DNA of 64,000 bases from Eudorina sp. 2006-703-Eu-15 (Eukaryota > Chlorophyta > Chlorophyceae > Chlamydomonadales > Volvocaceae): NCBI GenBank assembly GCA_003117195.1, contig BDSI01000055.1:372001-436000 (forward strand), read 5' to 3'. Position numbers and translations under genes: made by a program. Positions 56,335-64,000 of the stretch are shown piece after piece; the first letter of the stretch is position 1, and every line of letters begins with the position of its first letter. The notes under the pieces are model-generated. The model saw only the letters and a list, made by a program, of their open reading frames with translations, made no database searches and was not told the DNA's origin.

Positions 56335-58786
56335 ACAGCAGCATGGAGGCGTGCAGTCCTGGGGTTGCGGGGGCTGTGCAACTGGCCAGCGGTTGTGGGC
56401 ATGTGGGGAAGGTCAAGTTGCTGGGTATGCGCACGTGGCGCAGGCGGCCGTGCTGCGCCGGGGTCGGTGGTGCGAAGTCACTACTACAGGGACTTGGCAT
56501 GTCGGGTAGGAGTGTGGGACCTCGGGGAGCACCCCTCGGTTCTCTCGGAACGGTGGGCGAAGGCGCCCGCATCTCGCGTTCTGACGCATGCGAAGGGTTC
56601 CACGTGTGCGCGGCAAAGCGGATCCCTTGGGTGTGGGTCTTGTTTGTTTTGTAGAAATTTGTTTTTGGTTTCTTCTGTTGCGTTGTGTGCGTACCGCGCC
56701 CGCCATGCTGGCGACGCGCGCGGCACCGCTTTGGATTTTTGATACCCGGTTATGCTCAGTTTCATTTTGGTGTCGGTTGTGTCGTTGGTCATGTCTGAAG
56801 TGCGTTTGCGGAGCCGGGGATGTGGGTTGTGCCTCTGAGGGCGCTGGCTGGAGTTCGGGTGGTCGGCGCCGCCAGGTGGCTGCTGCTACAGACGCTCTTT
56901 CAGGGAGTGAGAGGCGAGACGCGGATTCTGCCCGGACCAGAGCATGCGCGCTGCGGGAGTCAATACGCCGCGGGTCAGGCGGTGTCGACGCTGGCAGCGG
57001 CGGAGAAGATTCTTATCAAGATTCTGCCGTAAACCTGGTGTTTGACACCTCACTGCGAGATTTGGGTTCACTGAAGGTCGTTTGCTGCACGACGGTATGG
57101 CCTCGGTGGGTTTGAGACCTAGTACGCAGGGCGTTTCTGTGACAATAGGTATGTGTCGCGCGCGAAATGAATCAGGATTTGCTCCTACAGGGTTGACGCC
57201 AGATCTGGATCCGGAGTGCCACCGTATAGATGTTGAGACATCGAGGTCTGATGATTTTCCTGCGTTGGGGCAGACCTGGCGGGGCATTCTTCGTTTCCTA
57301 AGAATCGCTGGCAGGTTCATTTACGGGCATGGGGATTGCGGGGTAGGTCGGGGTGTTCAGTCTGGTTTGGGGGTAGGGTTCCCAAATCCTTTCTCCAGAG
57401 GACTGGGGGCCCTGAGGAGATTTTTCGCAAAGCATTGAAAGTCAGAGACAGGCAACGTGACTTTAATATCAGACTTGTTAGGCTGTCCATTGTAGATTAT
57501 TACTTTGTCAGGCATCGTAATAGCAATGCCGTAGTTTGCCAATGCATAAACGACCTGGCTTAGGTTTTCCTCGCGTGTGGCCTGTGACGCTATGGTGACT
57601 GCGTGCCGCATCGCTAGCCAATGTGTCAGCTGTCTGCCACATAGCGGACGCAATTTTGCGAAATGGCCAGGAACTGACGCTGGACCTTCGGCATCGCGGT
57701 TGTTGTACCGTTCTTCGGGAGGTCTGGCGATTGGCCCTGTATGCATGGGGTTCTATTCTACACAGCCAGTCGGATCACTTGATGTACGCCCGCTGCGTTG
57801 CTGGCGATCAAGTGCTGGCGATCCATGAGCATGCCGTCCGCCATCCCTTGCAAGATGTGCTGGGGCGCTGATGCCGATGGGGAAGACGGGTGGCAGCCGG
57901 GCGTTCTCAATATAACTGAAAGCCCACGACTAATAGTTGTAGATTTGACTAATGGACTTCTTGACTTAAGCCATCTGAGAGGCAGGGCGTTCAATGCTGT
58001 GCTATGGGATCGTCCGAGGGACCATGAAGTGTGCACAATGTCCGCCGTGATGGCATGCTGGCCCAGCATGGGCGGACATGAGGCCGGATCCACACAGATA
58101 TGTACTCGCCAATAAGTTGTAAGGTTAAATCTTGCTCAAATTTGACGTAGGATGCGAAAGGTTTCCCGTTGGCAGCTGCGCCTGCTGATTCATCGACGTG
58201 CTGAGGAGCGCTGGAAGGGGTCAGGAACAATTGTGTGTAGCAGCGTAGAAGTCACACGCTGAAATGCCAACACGCAAGGGTAATGTACTTCCAGGGTTAC
58301 CGTGTCCGAGAGGGACACGAACATTGACATATGTGACCAACGATCACCGTGTTATCAGCTTGCATGAAACCCATCAGCCCTACGGATCCGGTTACAGCAC
58401 AGCGTTAGTGGGAACCGCAGGACAATTTTCCGCCTCAAATACGCCCATAACTGCCCAATCAACTGCGCAAGCTCTACCTAGGCCACCATTCCAACATTTG
58501 AGAGTGACGAACAGTTCAGTCACAATATGCGACAACGTAGAACAGTCCCTCACTGAGCGTAATCCCATTGTGACGGTCCCCAATAGCTACATCCTAACCC
58601 CACCATCCATCTTCCTAGTCCGAAGAAAACCTGCGCCTGACATCACCTGCCTCCGCAGAATTCATCCCGCGGCACAACCCTGCGACGCACTAGCCTGCCA
58701 TCTAGGTTGTTCGCGCTGCGCTGAGACAGTCAAACCCAGTCGAACTGGCCGATATGCAGAGGTCCATAGCTGGTGACGCAAGATTG
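56335..58786. other. Convergent intergenic region (PRS4 and RanBP1 3' sides)
   Basis: About 2.45 kb, AT-richer than the genes. Open frames on both strands (for example 57,357-57,746 minus, 57,623-57,871 plus and 58,264-58,776 plus) have no recognisable motif and no good splice partners. No repeat family member was identified. Confidence 0.4.
58392..58396 (-). terminator. TGTAA poly(A) signal of the RanBP1-like gene
   Basis: TGTAA on the minus strand, about 390 bp after the RanBP1-like stop codon at 58787. Confidence 0.4.
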
Positions 58787-60619
58787 CTACGCCGTCTCTT
58801 CCTGGGTGGTGACCTTCTCCGAAACCTCCTTGGCTAGCTCCTCCGCCTCCTGTTCGGCCGCGGCACCGTCCTCCGCCTTTGGAAGCGCGCCGATGTCGCC
58901 AAGGATGGCCGCGTTGATGTCCATCGCCTCCTCAAACTTCTTCTTGAACTCTTGGGCCTCTGCAGATGAAAAGCCGTGACAAATGATAATCAGAGAGAAT
59001 GATTCATGCATTATTCACGCAGCGGTGGCCACTAAGCAAGGCGCCAACCATGCTGTGCTCACGGCTGTACCAACCGGGAGGCATAAACTTGCCGCACAAT
59101 ACCATGAAACCCACATGCCCGTCATGGTCCTGGGCGAAGCGGAGCATGGAGGCAATTGCCGCAGCCACTGTTCCAAACACTGAACAGAGGGAAACCAACT
59201 GCAGACTACAATCGTAAAAGCAAAGCGCCAGTTTAAATCCAGGTCCGCACGTCTCTTACACTGTCCACTGCCGGTCCCGACTTACTCTCCACCGTTCCAA
59301 AACGAACTGCAAACAGTTCGACTTTCTGCGTCTCGTCCGCGAAGTCCACTGCGCTCCAAACCCAGGCCTTGTCGCTCCCGCTGTGCTCTTGGAGCTTGGT
59401 GCCAGGCATCACTGCAGCGGAAACGCCGGTCAGCTTCAGGCGGGTGCCGCTGTATGGAATGTTGAACGCAACGCACATGCTGCGGTTGAACATGGCAAAG
59501 TGCAGCTGTGCGCGTATTAGACCTAGCAGTCCGCATGATGTTCCCTCTGGACAGATGTAGGTTGATACCCGCGTATTCAACCAACATCGCCCCACGTGAC
59601 TGGCAGTTAGGGCCCTGTGGCTAGCAGTTTGGGTCCTGAACAGTCACTGCGAGACCTAACTGTTAAGGCCCGCTAAGGGACAATCATCCCATCGTAGAGC
59701 AGCGCGCCCAAGTAGGCGCTCACGCGTCCAACTCCCGATGTAAGGGACTGCCGCAAACAGTCGGCGGACGTGTAAACGGGTTAGGCCTCTTCCTCTCAAC
59801 CTCTGGACGCCTCTGGCACCTGAGTATACCCCATTATTTCATTGTAATGCCCTTCGAGAGTACATAGCAATCGTCTCATGATGGAATGAGGCGGGATGCT
59901 CATTACGCATCAAGCGCTTCCGTTAGATCCCGTGGCCAAACCTGGCCAGCTGCCCTACGCACCTATATGATTGGCCCTGATCTTCAGCGTCTTCTCCTGG
60001 CGCATGAGAAGCCGGACCTTCTTGTTCTCCTTGTGCTGTAGGAGCTTTATCAAACCCAGGCCGCGCTCCTTCCACTCCTGATTGTCGTTGTCGAACCGAT
60101 ACAATTTGCATTTACTGCATATTAACAGGATAAACAAGTCATACAAATATCCAGGTTCGGATGGGTATTGCCGTCGAGCTGACCAGAGTGGAAATGGCGC
60201 GGAAGAGAGACTGGACTCACAGCTCGCAAAGAGCATCCTCATCCTCCTCGCCCGACTTCGTCTCAACCTCTTCAAGCTGCACAACGGGCTTAAACTCTGC
60301 CTGGCACTCCTCCTCAGGAGCCGCGCCGCCCTCCTCGCCGTCGTCCGCACCCTCCTCGCCCTCGGCAGGCTTCGCTGGTGCACCGAAAGCAGCTGTAGGA
60401 ACACCGAAGCTAAAGGCCCCCGTGCCTGCGCCTCCGAATGCAGCCCCAGAGCTGCCAAGCGCCGCGAACGGGTTGGCGGGTTGCTGCGTGCACACGACAG
60501 ACCAAGATCTCAGTACTCTTCCCGGTTCTTATGGCTGAACGCACCAGCCCGATTGCTCCATTGACAACCATTACATCCATCAAATGATGCCTCTCTACCT
60601 GGGGGGCCTCTTCAGACAT
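58787..60619 (-). CDS. Ran-binding protein 1-like (RanBD1 domain), 244 aa
   Basis: Exons (-): 60619-60599, 60483-60221, 60114-59963, 59411-59286, 58959-58787; phases agree (735 nt). RanBP1 binds Ran-GTP and assists RanGAP in disassembling export complexes. Domain evidence: [95 protein letters not shown]; this is a full RanBD1 at about 60-200. The N-terminal part ([31 protein letters not shown]) has FG-like dipeptides as in nucleoporins such as Nup50, so a pore-associated role is possible. The C-terminus is acidic (EEQ-, [11 protein letters not shown]). The first coding exon is only 21 nt (MSEEAPQ); it was chosen because its GT donor and phase 0 fit and no ATG exists in frame in exon 2 before the Pro-rich start. 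Confidence 0.88.
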
Positions 60620-60963
60620 TCTGTCAAAGCCGCTCAACCTTTCAGATAGAAAGAAGTGCGGAACACGGTTTGCGGTTACAGCAAAATGACGTCGTGAGGA
60701 GCAAACAGAAATATTTCGAGAAACACAGACTGTTCGCATGAAGCTCCCGTACAGCGATGTACGATGAACTACTGACGGTCTGCTGTCTGCACACTCGAAC
60801 AGCACCATAATGTTTTGCTTCATTGTTTTCCTTGAACGATGCCAATCCTCTTGCTTGTAGTTCCTTTGATGTTGCAATTAGCCTGAAAGGGGCCTTTAGA
60901 TGCATTTGTTTGGATCATATGAAAATTCGCATTAAGATTAAGCATTGATTTTTATGGTTCGTG
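60620..60963. promoter_or_regulatory. Compact bidirectional upstream region
   Basis: 344 bp separate the start codons of the RanBP1-like gene (-) and the next gene (+). Both promoters and both 5' UTRs must fit here or overlap. No clear TATA box was assigned. Confidence 0.5.
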
Positions 60964-62087
60964 ATGCTCTTCCTGCTTCGGTGCTTCGGCGGTAAACCTG
61001 GTTCCAACTCAGGCCAAAATGTACGCAAGCACACTCACAGCAGTGCAGCATGTCAGTTTGGTATTCCGGCAGCCGCACAAGGCTCTGGAGCACCGGCAGC
61101 TTGTCGTAGCCCAACAGCCGAGACGGCAGTCAAATTGTTGCAGTCGGAGCTCGTCGTTGCCGACCAGAACGGAGGAAGTGATGGCGTGGCGCAGGTGGTC
61201 GACGATGAAGGCGACCGGCAAGCCGGCTTGGTGGACTCCTCGTTTCCGCGACGCATCAGCCTTGGCAGCCCGATGTTGCTGTTTAATTCACCTTCTGTAG
61301 CGACACAACAGAGCTTGACCCTCAAGCTTCAAGGCGCTGCTCGCCCTGCCTCGTCGGTGGCGCCGGTGGACAACTGGGTAGCGCTGGGCTCCATCGCCGA
61401 CGGGCGGGCCACCGCGGATTCAGCGGATCGTACGACGGTGTGCAGTAGCCTCCTGCACCAGCGTCAGCCAGGTAGTCGTGCAGACGCCACAGCCACCCTG
61501 ACCACCAGCTCCGGGGCGGGGGGGACAGTTAGAATCACCGCTGCAAGCGTAGTCAGGTCGGAGGCAGCTGCCTCGGCGACGGAGCCGGACCCACAGCCTC
61601 AATGCCCCTCCGAACAACCGGGTACGAAGCAAACGGTATCAACTGTATGCTCCAGTCTGCCTGCTCATATGCAAAGAACGCATCCTCCAGCCGTGGGCTC
61701 GGCAAATGTCGAGCAAATGCGCACCAGTCCCTCCAGGTGCAGCAACAGCAGCGGCATACAAGCAGCTGTGTTGGGCGCCGGGGGAATGTACCGGAGGCAC
61801 ACGGGCGGTACGGCCGGGGCTTCCTGCTCGGCGGGAGCCTGCTCCACGACGCCGCCGGTGCCGCGCACCCTGCCCGTTGAAGAGGTGCGCTTGCGGCGAC
61901 AGACGTGGGGGTTCCCTGGCCTCGCGCGCAAATTCCAGCGAGCTATGGCCGGCCGCGCGGCTGTGCCGGCGCATCGACCGTCGGAGGAATCCCGCTCGGG
62001 GAAGGGGAGGAATACCATGTCAGGGATGCTCTTTCTGAGCGCTCAGAGCATAATATTTGGAAAAATCAACTGCGCTAGTGAAGCTTG
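60964..62087 (+). CDS. 5' exon of a large unknown protein (possibly a GAF-containing kinase)
   Basis: A long open frame beginning MLFLLRCFGGKPGSN; the Cys near the start suggests possible membrane attachment, but no consensus was verified. The rest is low-complexity, rich in Ser, Ala, Thr and Gln, with segments such as PRRISLGSPMLLFNSPSVA and LPVEEVRLRRQTWGFPGLAR. The frame stays open for 374 codons although GC content is moderate, which supports coding. The splice donor was not determined: GTGCGC after codon GAG at 61884 fits phase 0, or the exon may extend to about 62077. From memory, several predicted volvocine Ser/Thr kinases begin in this style, followed by a GAF domain and a C-terminal kinase. 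The kinase part would be outside the window. Confidence 0.55.
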
Positions 62088-62457
62088 ATTGTCTCACTCA
62101 CGGAAAGGGCTGGTTGGATCTGAAAAAAAGGACTGCAAAGCCGCATCACGCGCAGTGCAGGAGTTCGCGGGGGTGTGACCGCGGGATGCGTCACAGCCGG
62201 TGCGCATAACCCAGGAATGCCCGAAGGCAGCCAGCTGATGGGCCACGCGGGCAAGAAGATGACGATCAACTCCGGTCATCCCACCCAGTGCCGGAACAGT
62301 CGACAGGCCTCGGGGATCGCTGCCCTGGTGGCGGTTTCCCTATGGGCCCTTGCAGCTCCGTGGCCCGCTAGACATGCTGCTGCCTGGGGGTTCTTTTCCA
62401 ATACCCAGCAAGCTTAATGCGCACGCAAGTCCCCGACACGTGTGATTGCATAAGCAG

Positions 62458-64000
62458 CGTGTCCGAAGCCGTTTCTCACCTACCTCATGTGACACTGGGC
62501 CAACATATCGACGGGTTGAGTTCCACTCACTTGACCTGGCCTTGATCACGTACCGTAGTAGCGCTCCGGCGTACATGGGGCCTCCTATCGGATCCGTGGC
62601 TGGCACACCTCCCCCTTCCTGCGACATGCAGTTGGCAGTTATGGTCGCCTCGTTGACACGCATTCGGGGGCACTGGCTGGAGGCGCTTCACTCGGTTGTC
62701 GCACTGGCGGCAGAGCTGCTGGGGTCAGACAGCCTCAGGTACGCCTGCGGTATCGTGCGGGGTCGTGCGGTATGTAGCCAGGTACATAGGGGGTTCAGCT
62801 TTGCGGGGCAGGCCGAGGGAGCCGACGGCCTTGATTCTGGTAACTCCAGGGTCCAGGCTGTCGTGGAGGAGCCTTAGTGCCGGGTTATCCGGCTATCATT
62901 TCTTTGTCCCCCGGGCGGTCCCCTTGGGGCAAAGGGGTCGGCTGCGGTCTGGGGGAGCTATCCGGTCCTTATGATTTGCGCGTCGCCTGCGCCCATCGGC
63001 GCTGGCTTTGGGGCGCAGCGCACCACGACCCCTGCTCGAAGATAATGTGACGCGCGCAGCTTGATCCCGCTGCAATTCGCCAGCTGCTATCTAAGACGCT
63101 GCGTGCTTCGCTCATCCTCTCGGCTGACTGCCGTCGCTACGGCCCCGCAGCGTGTATTTGCTTTCTGACTCTGGGGCGACGCACGCGGCTCTGGCGTGCC
63201 ACGGCGACGCCGGTGGCGCCGTCCGGTTGGGGATGCCGATGCCGGCCTTGCCGACGCCAGGCCTCCAGCCTACAGCGCTGCAGCGCCTCTACGCAACCGG
63301 GGTGAGTCGGGGCGCGCTAGGGGTCCTTCGGCAAGATCCGGCGGCGTTGGAGGTCCGGCCCATCCCTGCAGCCTATGCTTGGGTTGAAACCCTACGTTCA
63401 TGAGCTGTGGCCGTGTGCGTGTTTGGGGCTGCGTCCCCAGCAGGTGCCTAAGGCGTCACGTGCGCGCATTGTGCGTGGTGCACTGGGCAGGGGCGGCACG
63501 GCCCACGACTCACATGCGATTTGCCCTTTGTGTCCCCACGTGAACGTGAACCGCCCGATGTCCATGTCTGTCTGTAGGAGCCCCAGCGCGGAAGCGTCTG
63601 GAGCAGCGGAGCGACTGCAGCTCTGGCGGCGCCGGGTGGCCACCAGTCGACGGAGCGGCCCGCGCAGCCGGCGGGCTCGGGGTCGCTGCCGATGACGATG
63701 CCGATCCCAAGCAGCGTGGCGCAGGACCTTGGCCAAAGCGCCACGCAGCCACGTGCCTCACGCACTGCTAGCCAGCAAGAGCCCGCGCCGCAGCACCTGG
63801 AGCCACAACCCAGTCACAATCCCAACCAGCGGCAGCAGCAAACATCAAGCCAGCAGGACCTGCTGCAGCTGCAAAGCATATTTCATCGGCAATCGGCGGC
63901 GCCATCGCTGCCGCCGCCGCAGCAACAACAGACGCAGCAGCCGCGTTCGAACCAATCTCAGCCATCGGCGGCTACGCTGCCGGCCGACTGGCAGGCTATG
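62458..64000 (+). CDS. GAF-like and Gln-rich exons of the same large protein, cut by the window end
   Basis: Exons: about 62458-62738, 63151-63301 and 63578 to the edge, with matching phases. The first two encode a GAF-like stretch: DMQLAVMVASLTRIRGHWLE, ALAAELLGSDSLRVYLLSDS, AALACHGDAGGAVRLGMPMP and LQPTALQRLYATG. The third is Gln/Pro/Ser-rich (HLEPQPSHNPNQRQQQ, LPPPQQQQTQQPRSNQ) and runs in frame to base 64000. A link to the exon at 60964 is inferred from strand and lack of an intervening gene; the join was not resolved. No catalytic motif is seen within the window. Confidence 0.55.

Noticed and set aside
58264..58776. 170-codon plus-strand frame between PRS4 and RanBP1-like gene
   Set aside because: No motif, composition of non-coding DNA, and it overlaps the expected 3' UTR of the RanBP1-like gene.

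Overview
The window is nuclear DNA of a volvocine or Chlamydomonas-like green alga (Chlorophyceae). Coding DNA is GC-rich, genes are split by many GT-AG introns, and introns carry long simple repeats. The gene set is algal: a pherophorin-type matrix protein, a RUS/DUF647 protein, a cilium assembly factor and an NRT2 nitrate transporter beside an alternative oxidase. No species can be named. No rRNA, CRISPR, phage or bacterial operon is visible.

Layout, left to right. 1-7.5 kb is mostly non-coding, with one orphan signal-peptide exon (2462-2749, -) and a tandemly duplicated GC-rich block (4.28-4.71 kb). 17,050-7,543 (-) is a 13-exon SGNH/GDSL esterase-like secreted protein. 18,995-21,125 (+) is a pherophorin-domain gene whose 5' exon junction is unresolved. 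21,598-30,675 (+) is a 12-exon RUS (DUF647) gene with an unusual histidine-rich exon. 32.0-33.4 kb (+) is a tentative small unknown gene. 37,085-34,013 (-) is an NRT2 nitrate/nitrite transporter, and 39,468-41,581 (+) is alternative oxidase, head to head with it. 44,135-49,260 (+) is DNAAF5/HEATR2. 53,749-56,334 (+) is a plant class II PRPP synthetase (PRS4 type). 60,619-58,787 (-) is a RanBP1-like protein. From 60,964 (+) to the window edge lies the 5' part of a large unknown protein with a GAF-like segment.

For seven multi-exon models (SGNH, RUS, NRT2, AOX, DNAAF5, PRS4, RanBP1) I joined exons by hand at GT-AG sites. Intron phases match at every junction and each total is a multiple of three, which is the main support beyond motif recognition. 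The exact 5' end of RUS and one splice acceptor in SGNH remain choices between alternatives.

Biologically, the NRT2-AOX pair fits a known algal theme: AOX1 of Chlamydomonas is nitrate-responsive and sits with the nitrate assimilation genes. The other genes are housekeeping, ciliary or extracellular-matrix functions without an evident common pathway. Accessory interest lies in repeats: two dispersed elements, two short intronic TG-rich motif families, a 126-bp foldback, and tandem arrays that include a splice donor. I found no clearly new multi-gene system.
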